Source: Nocardioides hwasunensis (GTDB lineage: Bacteria > Actinomycetota > Actinomycetes > Propionibacteriales > Nocardioidaceae). Taken from it: 64,000 nucleotides of DNA. The translations under genes and the position numbers were made by a program. Positions 43,641 through 52,532 of this stretch are shown here, piece after piece; within the stretch, counting starts at the first letter, position 1; each line of letters opens with the position of its first letter. The notes beneath the pieces were generated by a model that was given only the letters and a program-made list of their open reading frames with translations, did no database searches and had not been told where the DNA came from. The stretch is from contig NZ_JACXYY010000005.1 in assembly GCF_014779665.1 (NCBI RefSeq), forward strand, positions 124,001-188,000, given 5' to 3'.

Positions 43641-45134
43641 TCACAGGCACGCCCGGTTGACCCGCTCGACCGTCATGGCGGGACCGCTCAGCTCGGCGAC
43701 GATCTCGCCTGCGCGCATCACGAGGATGCGGTCGGCGGACTCGACCAGCTCCTCCACGTCCGAGGAGCTGACGAGGACCCCCTTGCCCTGGTCTGCCAGG
43801 CGTCGCAGCACCGTGTGGATCTCGTTGCGCGCCCGGACGTCGACCCCCTCGCACGGCTCGTCGAGGAGGACGACCCGGGACGGCATCAGCAGCCACCGGG
43901 CGAGGACGACCTTCTGGGCGTTGCCGCCCGACAGGGCGTCGACGGGCATGTCGACGGCCTGCGCGGGCACGGTGTCGAGCTCGGTCAGCAGCTGGTGGAC
44001 GTCGCGCCGCTCGCGGCGTCGGTCGATGAAGGGCGTGCCGGGGATGCGACGTCGTCGTGACGTCGGCAGGGCGGCGTTCTCCCGCGACGTCATGCCCGGG
44101 ACGAGCGAGGTGCGGTGGCGACCCTCGGGGATGAGGACCACACCGCGGCGGATGGCCCGGCGGGGAGTGGCCGGCACCAGCACGTCCTCGCCGACCCGGA
44201 CGGTGCCCGCGAGCACCGGTGCACCGACGCCCCAGATCGCGTTGAGCAGGCTGCTCCGGCCGGCACCGACGAGGCCGGTCAGCCCGACCACCTCGCCGGA
44301 GCGCACGTGGAAGGTCGCGGCGCCCGGCTTGGCGGCGGTCCGCAGGCCCTCGACGCGCAGGACCTCCCGGTCGGTGACGTCGACGGCGTCGGCTGCGGTG
44401 AAGTCGTCGACGTCCCCCTCCGCCTCGGGGGAGCGGGCGTCGGCGCCGCCGGCGATGATGTCCTCGAGCTGGGCCATCGAGGTGGCGGCGGTCGTGCGGT
44501 CGGCGATGACCCGGCCCTGCGACATGCCGATCACCCGGTCGGCGATCTGCAGGACCTCCTCGAGCCGGTGGGAGATGTAGACCACTGAGATCTCCTCCTC
44601 GGCCAGGCCGCGCACGATCTCGAACAGGCGCGCGGTCTCCGGGGCGGAGAAGGCGGCGGTCGGCTCGTCGAGGATCAGCAGCCGCGGCCGGCGCAGCAGC
44701 GTGCGCCCGATCATCACCAGCCGCTGCGCCGCCGGACCGAGGTCGGCGACCCGGACGTCCAGCCGGTGCTCGAGCCCCAGGCGCCGGGCGACGTCCCCGA
44801 CGTCGCGTGGCGCCGACCGCAGACCGAGCACGAGGTTCTGACGCACCGTCATCGACGCGACGACGGCCAGCTGCTGGGGCACCAGGCCCACCCCCTCGCC
44901 CAGGGCGTGCTGCGGGGAGCGGAGCTCGACGACGCGCCCGTCGAGCGTCAGCGTGCCCGAGTCCGGGCGGGTGTAGCCCGACACGATCTTGCTGATCGTC
45001 GACTTGCCGGCGCCGTTGTGGCCCACCAGCGCCACGATCTCGCCGCGACCCACCTCGATCGAGGCATCGCGCAGCGCGGTCGCGCCGCCGTACGTCTTGG
45101 TCACCTCCCGCACCGCGAGGCGCGGCGCGGTCAT
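43641..45134 (-). CDS. Ribose-type ABC transporter ATP-binding protein (tandem ATPase)
   Basis: A 497-residue fusion of two ATPase domains as in RbsA. Domain 1 (~5-235) has Walker A GHNGAGKSTI and Walker B LLILDEPTAAF, but its signature region (DLGPAAQRLVMIGRTL) is degenerate. Domain 2 (~260-490) has GLVGAGRSSL in place of a lysine-bearing P-loop and a good signature ALSGGNAQKVVLARWL with VVLLDEPCEGVD. This split of intact motifs is normal in the family. ATG 45134 overlaps the permease stop; the longer frame is a shadow. It powers import by the following permease and binding protein, here perhaps of mevalonate. Confidence 0.92.
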   Translation of the reverse strand: MTAPRLAVREVTKTYGGATALRDASIEVGRGEIVALVGHNGAGKSTISKIVSGYTRPDSGTLTLDGRVVELRSPQHALGEGVGLVPQQLAVVASMTVRQNLVLGLRSAPRDVGDVARRLGLEHRLDVRVADLGPAAQRLVMIGRTLLRRPRLLILDEPTAAFSAPETARLFEIVRGLAEEEISVVYISHRLEEVLQIADRVIGMSQGRVIADRTTAATSMAQLEDIIAGGADARSPEAEGDVDDFTAADAVDVTDREVLRVEGLRTAAKPGAATFHVRSGEVVGLTGLVGAGRSSLLNAIWGVGAPVLAGTVRVGEDVLVPATPRRAIRRGVVLIPEGRHRTSLVPGMTSRENAALPTSRRRRIPGTPFIDRRRERRDVHQLLTELDTVPAQAVDMPVDALSGGNAQKVVLARWLLMPSRVVLLDEPCEGVDVRARNEIHTVLRRLADQGKGVLVSSSDVEELVESADRILVMRAGEIVAELSGPAMTVERVNRACL

Positions 45135-46165
45135 GCGTGGCTCGTGTCCCGCCCGGCGACGAGCCGGGCGAAGCCCACGGCCAGGATGAGGATCCCGCCC
45201 TGGAAGAAGTAGGTGGAGTAGCCGCTCACGTCGGCCAGGAGCAGGCCGTTGGGCACGATGGAGGCGAGCACGGCGCCGACCATGGTGCCGGGGATGTTGA
45301 ACTCGCCCACCCGGAACATCGCCGCACCGATGAAGCAGGCAGCGAACGACGGCAGCAGCACCTGCAGGCCGGTGAGCGGGTAGGCCTGGCCCGCGCGTCC
45401 GGTGTAGAGCATCCCGGCCACGGTGCACACCAGCGCGGTGATCACGAAGCCGATGAGGATCGTGCGCCGGACGTTGACACCGGCGAACCTGGCTGCCTCG
45501 CGGTTGGCGCCGATGGCACGCAGCTCGCGGCCCAGGGACGACCGGTCGAGCAGCGCCCAGAGCACCAGCGCGACGACCGGGGCGAGGAGCACGAGCACCG
45601 GCACCCCGGCGACGTCGGAGCGGACGAAGGAGACGAACGCCGGGTCGATGCCGACCGAGATCGACCTCGAGTCCGAGACCCAGAACTCGCCGCCGTTGAG
45701 CAGGGAGGCCGCGCCGATGGTGACGACCAGTGCGTTGAGGCCCTGATAGGCCACCAGCCAGCCCGTGAGCGCCCCGATGAGCAGGCCCAGGCCGAGCATG
45801 ATCGCGATCGCGCTGACGGTGGTGAGGTTCCAGCTCGCCATAAGGGCGGCGAACGTCGTGGTGCTGAAGCCGGCGACCGCCTGCACCGACAGGTCGAACT
45901 CGCCCATCACCAAGATCACGGTCAGCGCGCACGCGACCATGGCCGGCAGGGCCGCGCCCTCCAGGATCGTCCAGATGTTGGCGACGGTGAGGAAGGCGCT
46001 GTTCTGGCTCTGGAAGACCGCGACCATCACGAGCATGATCAGCGGCACCCCCCAGGGCCCGAAGCGCCGCCGCAGCACGGTGCCGCGGCTGGTGGTCGTC
46101 CCCGCGTCGGGGAGGGGCTCGGCGGACGTCGTCGCCTCGGCCGACGGGCTCGCTGCGCTCAGCAC
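45131..46165 (-). CDS. Ribose-type ABC transporter permease
   Basis: A 344-residue membrane protein with about nine to ten hydrophobic segments of the RbsC family (FLTVANIWTILEGAALPAMVACALT, VMGEFDLSVQAVAGFS, RELRAIGANREAARFAGVNV coupling loop, MFRVGEFNIPGTMVGAVL). GTG 46165 is chosen because it overlaps the binding-protein stop by 7 bases and gives a short hydrophilic N-terminus before the first helix. The following ATPase start overlaps its stop. It forms the channel of the importer. Confidence 0.9.
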   Translation of the reverse strand: MLSAASPSAEATTSAEPLPDAGTTTSRGTVLRRRFGPWGVPLIMLVMVAVFQSQNSAFLTVANIWTILEGAALPAMVACALTVILVMGEFDLSVQAVAGFSTTTFAALMASWNLTTVSAIAIMLGLGLLIGALTGWLVAYQGLNALVVTIGAASLLNGGEFWVSDSRSISVGIDPAFVSFVRSDVAGVPVLVLLAPVVALVLWALLDRSSLGRELRAIGANREAARFAGVNVRRTILIGFVITALVCTVAGMLYTGRAGQAYPLTGLQVLLPSFAACFIGAAMFRVGEFNIPGTMVGAVLASIVPNGLLLADVSGYSTYFFQGGILILAVGFARLVAGRDTSHA

Positions 46166-47316
46166 GGGAACTCCGCGCCCCAGCCGTCGACGAGGGGCTG
46201 CTTCCACTGGCCGTCCTGGGAGGTCCAGCCGATGCCTGCCGCGACGCCGGCCCCGGTGAGCTCGTCGGCGGTCTTCTTGGTGAACACCCGGAACGGCACG
46301 GGGTTCTCGTAGCCCTCGAGGCGCCCCGGCTCCTCGCCCGCGAAGTGGGTGAGCATGCCCTCCACCGTGTGGTACGACTGGAAGTCGAAGTCCAGCCACG
46401 GCATCGCGGTCAGCGGGTTCTCCGGGTCCTGCAGGGCGTTGATCCCTTCCGACTGCGCGACGTGGGTGAAGACCTGGATGTCCTTGCCGGCCGCGAGGAT
46501 GGACTGCGCGGCGGCCGGGCCCGCGACCGGGTAGTTGGCCCAGACGGCGTCGAGGTCGGGGTACTTCGACATGAAGCCGCCGACGATGCGCTGGGTGCTG
46601 CCGGCGATGTCGGTGAAGTCGATGTTGGCGCTGTCGACGATCTTGATGCGCGGGTAGAGCGTCGCCAGCCCACGCACCGCCGCGTTGCGCGCGCCGAGGA
46701 TGTCGAGGTCGGTGTTGACCAGCGCCACCTCGATGTCGCCCTCCGGCTGCTGGAGGTAGAGGCTGCTGAACATCTCCTGGGCGAGCGCGGAGGCGTCGGC
46801 GGCGGGGATCGGCGTGTAGTCCTGGACCAGGAGCGGGTCGAGCTCGGAGAACGACCACTGGCCGAAGACCGGGATGCCCGCGGCCTGGGCGTCCTCCAGC
46901 TGCGGCTGCAGGTCGCGGGTGCTGACCACGAGCAGGAGGATCGCGTCGACGCCCTGGTTGACGAACGTCGAGACCGCCTGCTGCGACTTCTCCGCCGAGC
47001 CCTGCGAGTCGGCCTCCTTGAACGTCCACTTCAGGCCCGCGGCGTCGCTCGCCTCCTTGAGGGCGGTGACCAGGGTCGACTCGTTCTCGTCGGCGGTGGT
47101 GAGGTGCACGACCCCGATGGTCTTGTCCTTGTAGTCGCCGCAGATCTTGTCGGCGCCGGCGGCTGCGCTGACCACGGGAGCCGCGGGTGCGGCGGTGCCG
47201 CCGGGGCCGTCGGCGGACTTGGTGCAGCCGCTCACGGCCAGGCCGACGGCGAGCACGCACGCGGCGGAGAGGGTGGACCTGAGGGCCCCGGGGTGGTGGC
47301 GTCGTGATGCGGGCAT
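46159..47316 (-). CDS. Ribose-type ABC transporter substrate-binding lipoprotein
   Basis: A 385-residue secreted protein. The lipoprotein signal ends in LAVSGCTKS (Cys ~31). The mature part is a type I periplasmic-binding fold of the RbsB group (KTIGVVHLTTADENESTLVTALKEAS, AVSTFVNQGVDAILLLVVST, AVWANYPVAGPAAAQSIL). ATG 47316 is preferred because it starts the lipoprotein signal; the frame upstream has no signal. Ligands of this family are usually sugars, but the neighbours here are an SMP-30 lactonase and mevalonate-degrading enzymes, so a mevalonate-type ligand is plausible. Confidence 0.9.
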   Translation of the reverse strand: MPASRRHHPGALRSTLSAACVLAVGLAVSGCTKSADGPGGTAAPAAPVVSAAAGADKICGDYKDKTIGVVHLTTADENESTLVTALKEASDAAGLKWTFKEADSQGSAEKSQQAVSTFVNQGVDAILLLVVSTRDLQPQLEDAQAAGIPVFGQWSFSELDPLLVQDYTPIPAADASALAQEMFSSLYLQQPEGDIEVALVNTDLDILGARNAAVRGLATLYPRIKIVDSANIDFTDIAGSTQRIVGGFMSKYPDLDAVWANYPVAGPAAAQSILAAGKDIQVFTHVAQSEGINALQDPENPLTAMPWLDFDFQSYHTVEGMLTHFAGEEPGRLEGYENPVPFRVFTKKTADELTGAGVAAGIGWTSQDGQWKQPLVDGWGAEFPC

Positions 47317-47443
47317 GGGAGGTGCTTCCTTCGTGTCGGTGACGGCAGGCGCCGTCGGGAGGTGGTCGTGGATCGCCGGTCGGTGCCTGTGCGCGGGCGC
47401 GCGGCAGCGTCCGGCCGGGTCGGCGTCGGTGGGAGGGGTGGGT

Positions 47444-47467
47444 CCACCGGCCGTGGGGAGCCGGTGG
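47444..47467 (-). other. Hairpin between the SMP-30 gene and the ABC binding-protein gene
   Basis: CCACCGGC (47444-47451) pairs with GCCGGTGG (47460-47467) around an 8-base loop, 19 bases beyond the SMP-30 stop in the 170-base gap. It may partly terminate or process the operon transcript. I see no clear promoter in the rest of this gap. Confidence 0.4.
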
Positions 47468-47486
47468 CGGGTCGTGCGGCAGCCCG

Positions 47487-48377
47487 TCAGCTCGTCGCCG
47501 GGTCGAGGTGGCAGGTCTCGAGACGACCGGTGCGGCGGGTGGCGGCGATGGTGGAGTTGGAGGTCTCCGCGGTGCAGCAGATGAGCAGGTCGCCGACGAT
47601 CGCGACCGCGAAGCACGGCTGGCTGGTCGCGACGTGGAGGTCCGCGACACCGTCGACGAGGCGTACGGCGCCGGAGTTCGCCGGGTCCGAGACCCAGATC
47701 CGGTCCTCGTCGTCGATGCAGATGCCGTCGGGCAGCACGGCCTCACCGGCCGGGCCGGCCGCGCGGAGGTCGGCGTACGTGCGGCGGTTGACGAGGTGGT
47801 GGCCGTCGATGTCGAAGGCGGTGAGGCACTTGCCCACGGTCTCGGCCACGACGAGGGTGCCGTCGCCCAGCTGCACCATGCCGTTGGGGAACCGCAGGCC
47901 GTCGGCGGCCGAGGTGACCTTGCCCTCAGGGGTAACCAGCGCGATCGAGGCGGTCGGCGGGTCGGCGTCCGGGCCGAAGAGGGGATCGGCCTCGGGGTCG
48001 TCGCGCAGCGTGCCGTAGAAGTCGAAGCCGAAGTCGCCGACCCACGCGCGGCCCTGGGGGTCCACCAGCATGTCGTTGGACGACCCGCGCGCCACCGAGC
48101 TCAGGTCGGCATGGTGGTGGAGCTCGCCCCGGGCGTCGAGGCGGCGGAGGCTGAGGTCGTTCATCGACACGATGAGCAGCGAGCCGTCGGCGAGCCAGCC
48201 CAGGCCGGAGGGTTGCTCGTCGATGGTCACCACGTGCTCGCTGGTCCACGAGTCCAGGTCGACCCTCAGCACCTCGTGTGCGTAGAAGTCGGAGAGGTAG
48301 AGAGCGCCGTCGGGTCCCATGGTGGGCGCCTCCGCGAAGTGGAGGCCGTCCAGGACGGTGCGGGTGGTGAGGCCCAT
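47487..48377 (-). CDS. SMP-30/gluconolactonase family lactonase
   Basis: A 296-residue six-bladed beta-propeller hydrolase with metal-ligand positions typical of SMP-30: Glu in GLHFAEAPTMGPDG, Asn in LRFPNGMVQ, and Asp in LPDGICIDDED. No signal peptide is seen, so it is cytoplasmic. The family opens lactone rings of sugar acids. As first gene of an operon with HMG-CoA reductase and lyase, the attractive substrate is mevalonolactone, the internal ester of mevalonate; this is inference. ATG 48377 has GAGGAG about eight bases upstream. The longer frame is a shadow of the divergent regulator. Confidence 0.87.
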   Translation of the reverse strand: MGLTTRTVLDGLHFAEAPTMGPDGALYLSDFYAHEVLRVDLDSWTSEHVVTIDEQPSGLGWLADGSLLIVSMNDLSLRRLDARGELHHHADLSSVARGSSNDMLVDPQGRAWVGDFGFDFYGTLRDDPEADPLFGPDADPPTASIALVTPEGKVTSAADGLRFPNGMVQLGDGTLVVAETVGKCLTAFDIDGHHLVNRRTYADLRAAGPAGEAVLPDGICIDDEDRIWVSDPANSGAVRLVDGVADLHVATSQPCFAVAIVGDLLICCTAETSNSTIAATRRTGRLETCHLDPATS

Positions 48378-48440
48378 GGGGGTGCTCCTCGGGGATCGGG
48401 GTCGGGTGTGACGCCGAGGAAGGTATCGAGAGACGAGCGC

Positions 48441-48453
48441 CACATGCCATGTG
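48441..48453. promoter_or_regulatory. Palindrome upstream of the SMP-30/mva operon
   Basis: CACATG-C-CATGTG is a perfect inverted repeat midway in the 100-base gap between the divergent SMP-30 and GAF/PucR genes. It is a candidate operator for the leftward operon. Confidence 0.5.
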
Positions 48454-48475
48454 CAAATCCACCGGTCGTGAGACT

Positions 48476-48496
48476 CTGTGTGGGTGGTCCACACAG
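48476..48496. promoter_or_regulatory. Inverted repeat overlapping the start of the GAF/PucR regulator
   Basis: CTGTGTGG-N5-CCACACAG is a perfect 8+5+8 repeat that spans the putative GTG start at 48478. It suggests autoregulation, and may mean that transcription or translation of the regulator is controlled at its own start. Confidence 0.5.
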
Positions 48497-50388
48497 TCCC
48501 GGTCGCGACGCCCTCCTCGTCCGGGGCGGCTCGGGCGTCGTCGACGACCGTCGCCGCGCTCCTCGACGAGCTGGTGGGGGAGCACCCCGGGACCGCGGGC
48601 CGGGTGGCTCGCCTGCGCGAGCTCGTCGCCTCACACGGTGCCCGCGAGGCCGAGCTCGCGGCGCTCAACGAGGCGGCGCGTGACCTCACCAAGGTCCGCG
48701 ACCTCGAGCACGCCCTCCAAGCCGTCACCGACCGCACCCGCCGGTTGCTCGCGTGCGACGTGGCCTACCTCTCGGCGCGCACGACCGACGAGGAGCACTT
48801 CGCCGTGCGCGCCTGGGCCGGCCAGCTCTCGCCGGCGTTCCTCGGCACACGGGTCAGTGTCGGACGCGGGGTGGGTGGCCAGGTGGCCGGCACCCGGCGG
48901 CCGTTCCAGGTGGCGAACTACCTCGAGGCCGATGCGTTCGCGCACAGCGAGTACCTCGACAGCGCGGTGAGCGCCGAGGGGCTGGTCGCCCTGCTCGGGG
49001 TGCCCCTCGAGGTCGACGGGCGGCTGCTCGGGATCCTCTTCGCCGGCCGACGGCGCAGCGAGGCGTTCTCGGACGCGCACGTGGAGCTGATGTCGTCCCT
49101 CGCCGCGCACGCGGCCGTGGCCCTCGACAACGCCCACCTGTTCATCTCCCAGCGCGCGGCCCTGGAGGAGCTGGAGAAGTCGACGGCGCTGCTGCGCGCG
49201 CACACGGCGGCGGTCGAGACGGCGGCGGACGTCCACGGCCAGCTCACCAGCGCCCTCCTGCGCGGTGACGGGATCGACCGCATCGTCGAGGTGGTCGCGC
49301 TCGCACTGGACGGCTCGCTGGTGATGGTCGACGACGCGGGCCGGACGACCGCCACTGCGGGACCGCGACCGGTGACCTCGCCGCTGCCGGACGAGGTGGT
49401 GCGCGCCCTGGTGGCGAGCCGTGAGGTGGGACGCGCGGTCGGCGTGGAGGGGAGCGGTGCCGAGCGGAGGTACGTCGCGGCCGCGACGGCCGGAACGCGC
49501 TACCTGGGCGCGCTGGTCCTGACGGTGCCGCAGGAGCTGACCGACGTCGACACCCGCACGCTGGAGCGGGCCACCCAGACGGTCGCGATCTCGGTGCTGG
49601 CCGACGTCGCGGCCGCGGAGGCCGACGTCCGGGCAGCGAGCGAGACGATGCGGGTCCTGCTCGCCGAACGCCGCAGCGACATCGACACGCTGGTCCGCCT
49701 CGCCCGCCGCCACGGGCTGGTCAACGACCGGGTGAGCGTGGTGGCGAGCACCGTCGCGACCGAGCGGCTCCCCGCCCAGATCGCGGCCTGCGCGGCCATC
49801 TGCCGGGCCTCGGGCGGACTCTCGGCGCTCGTCGACGGCGTCGTGGTCACCCTCTCGCCACTGGACGCCGCCGAGGTGGCCGCCCAGGTGTGGGAGGCGG
49901 TGCGCCTGGCGTGTGGGACCGACGTCACGGTGGCGGCCACCGAGGGCCCGCTCGCCGACCTGCCCGGCTGCCACGGGGAGGCACTGCAGACCCTGGAGCT
50001 GATGCGCAAGATCGGTCGCGACGGGTCATGGGCCCTCGCGGCGGAGTTCGGCGCCTACTCGCTCCTCCTGACGCCCGGCGCCACGGCCGCGCTCGACCTG
50101 CTGGTCAGCCGCCAGGTCGGCACCCTGCTCGACCACGACGAGCGACACCGCACCGAGCTGTCCCGCACCGCGCTGAGCTACCTCGACTGCGCCTGCAGCG
50201 CGACGGCCGCCGCCCGTGACCTGGGTGTCCACGTGAACACGGTCACCCAGCGACTGGCGCGCATCGACCGGGTGCTGGGTGCCGGCTGGCGCAGCGGTCC
50301 GCGGCAGCTCGACGTCCACAACGCGCTACGCCTGCACGAGCTGCGCGGCAGCCGCACGGAGCCGCGTCTCGGCGCGCCGCGGGGCTGA
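48478..50388 (+). CDS. GAF-domain transcriptional regulator with PucR/CdaR-type C-terminal HTH
   Basis: A 636-residue cytoplasmic regulator. Residues ~75-225 form a GAF sensor domain ([42 protein letters not shown]). The middle has a PucR-like GGDEF-related region, and the C-terminus ends in the helix-turn-helix [32 protein letters not shown] 48478 or GTG 48484 are the only early starts and neither has a strong Shine-Dalgarno. It is divergent from the SMP-30/ABC/mvaAB operon and probably activates it in response to a small molecule. Related proteins regulate aromatic or purine catabolism, so the ligand is open. Confidence 0.88.
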   Translation: MWVVHTVPVATPSSSGAARASSTTVAALLDELVGEHPGTAGRVARLRELVASHGAREAELAALNEAARDLTKVRDLEHALQAVTDRTRRLLACDVAYLSARTTDEEHFAVRAWAGQLSPAFLGTRVSVGRGVGGQVAGTRRPFQVANYLEADAFAHSEYLDSAVSAEGLVALLGVPLEVDGRLLGILFAGRRRSEAFSDAHVELMSSLAAHAAVALDNAHLFISQRAALEELEKSTALLRAHTAAVETAADVHGQLTSALLRGDGIDRIVEVVALALDGSLVMVDDAGRTTATAGPRPVTSPLPDEVVRALVASREVGRAVGVEGSGAERRYVAAATAGTRYLGALVLTVPQELTDVDTRTLERATQTVAISVLADVAAAEADVRAASETMRVLLAERRSDIDTLVRLARRHGLVNDRVSVVASTVATERLPAQIAACAAICRASGGLSALVDGVVVTLSPLDAAEVAAQVWEAVRLACGTDVTVAATEGPLADLPGCHGEALQTLELMRKIGRDGSWALAAEFGAYSLLLTPGATAALDLLVSRQVGTLLDHDERHRTELSRTALSYLDCACSATAAARDLGVHVNTVTQRLARIDRVLGAGWRSGPRQLDVHNALRLHELRGSRTEPRLGAPRG

Positions 50389-50500
50389 GGCCACCAGCAG
50401 GTGCGTTCGTGCTCGCGGCGCCCGGGTGGGACCATCGCCTCGACGGTCGTCTCGCGAGGATCCCGACCGTCCCCGACGAAGCCCGACAGAAGGAGCATCC

Positions 50501-51580
50501 GTGACCTCGACCCGCTCCTGGGTCAACCACGCCGTGCGGCAGCTCCACGCCGACGCCACCCGCAGCGCGGACACCCACCTGCTGCACTTCCCGCTGCCGA
50601 GGGCCTGGGGCGTCGACCTCTACGTCAAGGACGAGTCGTCGCACCCGACCGGGTCGCTCAAGCACCGGTTGGCCCGCTCGCTGTTCCTCTACGGTCTGGT
50701 GGGCGGGCGCATCGGCCCGGAGACCACGGTCACCGAGGCGTCCAGCGGATCGACGGCCGTGTCCGAGGCCTACTTCGCACGTCTGCTGGGGCTCCCGTTC
50801 GTCGCCGTCGTGCCGACCTCGACGAGCCGGCGCAAGATCGAGCTGATCGAGGAGTACGGCGGCCGGTGCGCGATGGTCGCCACGGCCGGGGAGGTCTACG
50901 CCGAGGCCCAGCGGATCGCCGACGACACGGGCGGCTACTACCTCGACCAGTTCGGCAACGCCGCGGTCGCCACCGACTGGCGCGGCAACAACAACATCGC
51001 CTGCTCGATCTACGAGCAGATGGCTGCCGAGCCGCACCCCGAGCCCGCGTGGATCGTCGTCGGCGCCGGCACCGGCGGCACCTGCGCCACGATCGCGCGC
51101 TACGCCCGCTACCACGGGGCCGACACCCGCATCGCCGTCGGCGACCCCGAGGGCTCGGCGTACGAGCAGGCGTGGCGCACCGACGACCGCACGGTCACCG
51201 CAGCGGGGTCCCGCATCGAGGGCATCGGTCGTCCGCGGGTCGAGCAGTCCTTCCTGCCCGAGGTCGTCGACCTCGTCCGCACGGTCCCCGACGCCGCCTC
51301 GATCGCGGCCATGCACGTGGTCAGGGAGCAGCTGGGCGTGGCCCCGGGGCCCTCGACGGGCACCAACTTCGTGGTCGCGCTCGACCTGGTCGAGCAGATG
51401 GTCGAGCGGGGCGAGCAGGGCAGCGTGGTCACCCTGCTGTGTGACCGCGGCGAGCGCTACGCCGACACCTACTACGACCCGACCTGGGTGCAGGCGCAGG
51501 GCTTCGACACCGCTCCGTGGCTCGACCGGCTGCGGGCGCGCCTCAGCTCCCAGCCGGGATCCCCGCCGCGCGGGAGATGA
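50501..51580 (+). CDS. cds1: L-cysteine desulfhydrase, Cds1 type
   Basis: A 359-residue PLP enzyme of the cysteine-synthase fold. It starts [18 protein letters not shown] and contains the PLP lysine in [37 protein letters not shown], the phosphate loop [14 protein letters not shown] and [16 protein letters not shown]. These match mycobacterial Cds1 (Rv3684), which releases H2S, ammonia and pyruvate from cysteine. AAGGAG stands a few bases before GTG 50501; the longer frame only runs into the preceding regulator gene. Its last 38 bases overlap the end of the converging LysR gene. Confidence 0.88.
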   Translation: MTSTRSWVNHAVRQLHADATRSADTHLLHFPLPRAWGVDLYVKDESSHPTGSLKHRLARSLFLYGLVGGRIGPETTVTEASSGSTAVSEAYFARLLGLPFVAVVPTSTSRRKIELIEEYGGRCAMVATAGEVYAEAQRIADDTGGYYLDQFGNAAVATDWRGNNNIACSIYEQMAAEPHPEPAWIVVGAGTGGTCATIARYARYHGADTRIAVGDPEGSAYEQAWRTDDRTVTAAGSRIEGIGRPRVEQSFLPEVVDLVRTVPDAASIAAMHVVREQLGVAPGPSTGTNFVVALDLVEQMVERGEQGSVVTLLCDRGERYADTYYDPTWVQAQGFDTAPWLDRLRARLSSQPGSPPRGR

Positions 51581-52457
51581 TCGCGGCGACGGCGACCGCC
51601 GCCGGTGTCGGCGACTCGGCGTGCGCGAGTGCCAGCGGCACGGTCTCCGGGGTGCCGGCGAGCCCGACGTAGGTCACGCCCTCCAGCTGCAGGCACCGCA
51701 CCGACTCCGGCACGAGCGCCACGCCCAACCCGGCGGCCACGAACGCCACCAGCGTCGCCGTCTCCCGCACCTCGATCAGCTCGAGCAGGTCCACGTCGAC
51801 TCCCGCGCGACGGTAGGTCTGGAGCACGCGCGCGTGCAGCGAGGAGCGTGAGCGGGACGGATAGGTGACCAGGGCATCGCCGGCCAGGTCGGCCACCTGC
51901 ACCGAGGCCACCCCCGCGAGAGGATGGTGGGAGGGAACGGCAGCGATCAGCGGCTCGGTGCGAAGCTGGTCGACCACCACGCTGCCCGGGACCGGTGCGA
52001 GAGGGCGCAGGACCGCCAGGTCGAGCGCGCCACCGCGCACCGCGTCGACGAGCTCGGGACCGAGCATCTCCCCGTGCAGCTCCAGTCGCACGTCGGGCAG
52101 CTCGGCACGGACCCGCCGGGCGACGCGGGGCAGCACGTCGTACGTCGCGGTGCCGACGAATCCCATCCGCACCACGCCCCACGTCCCGGCCGCCAGGGCG
52201 GTGAGGTCCTCGAGCGTCCGATCGACCTCGCTGACGACCTGGCGGGCTCTCGCGAGCAGGTGCCGACCCGCCTCGGTGAGCTCCACCCGGCGCGTCGTGC
52301 GGTCGACCAGCCGTACGCCGACCTCGTCCTCCAGGCGGCGCAGCTGCTGGGAGAGCGCGGGCTGGGCGATGTGCAGTCGGGCTGCGGCGCGACCGAAGTG
52401 CCGCTCCTCGGCCAGTACGACGAAGGCGTGCAGCCGGCGCGTGTCCACATCCGCCAT
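51543..52457 (-). CDS. LysR family transcriptional regulator
   Basis: A 304-residue regulator. The winged helix-turn-helix is at residues ~1-65 ([41 protein letters not shown]). An inducer-binding domain follows ([52 protein letters not shown]). It is divergent from pcaF-pcaI-pcaJ across a 75-base gap with an inverted repeat, so it most likely activates that operon in the way CatR/PcaQ-type regulators do. Its 3' end overlaps cds1 on the opposite strand by 38 bases. Confidence 0.93.
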   Translation of the reverse strand: MADVDTRRLHAFVVLAEERHFGRAAARLHIAQPALSQQLRRLEDEVGVRLVDRTTRRVELTEAGRHLLARARQVVSEVDRTLEDLTALAAGTWGVVRMGFVGTATYDVLPRVARRVRAELPDVRLELHGEMLGPELVDAVRGGALDLAVLRPLAPVPGSVVVDQLRTEPLIAAVPSHHPLAGVASVQVADLAGDALVTYPSRSRSSLHARVLQTYRRAGVDVDLLELIEVRETATLVAFVAAGLGVALVPESVRCLQLEGVTYVGLAGTPETVPLALAHAESPTPAAVAVAAIISRAAGIPAGS

Positions 52458-52475
52458 CTTATGCTTGCGTCTTAT

Positions 52476-52492
52476 GAATCGTGGCCTGATTC
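52476..52492. promoter_or_regulatory. LysR-type binding site between the LysR gene and pcaF
   Basis: GAATC-N7-GATTC is embedded in a partly symmetric ATGAATC/GATTCGTA context in the divergent gap. A direct repeat TCTTATG lies at 52457-52463 and 52470-52476. The arrangement suits a LysR tetramer with recognition and activation sites. Confidence 0.5.
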
Positions 52493-52532
52493 GTATTGGA
52501 CGTGATGAGTCAGCGACTCCTACTGTCGGCCC

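Noticed and set aside
46166..47746. Upstream extension of the ribose-type permease frame, and the similar extension of the ATPase frame to 45932.
   Set aside because: Both run through the coding sequence of neighbouring genes in another frame. Start codons overlapping the preceding stops (46165 and 45134) fit the family lengths.
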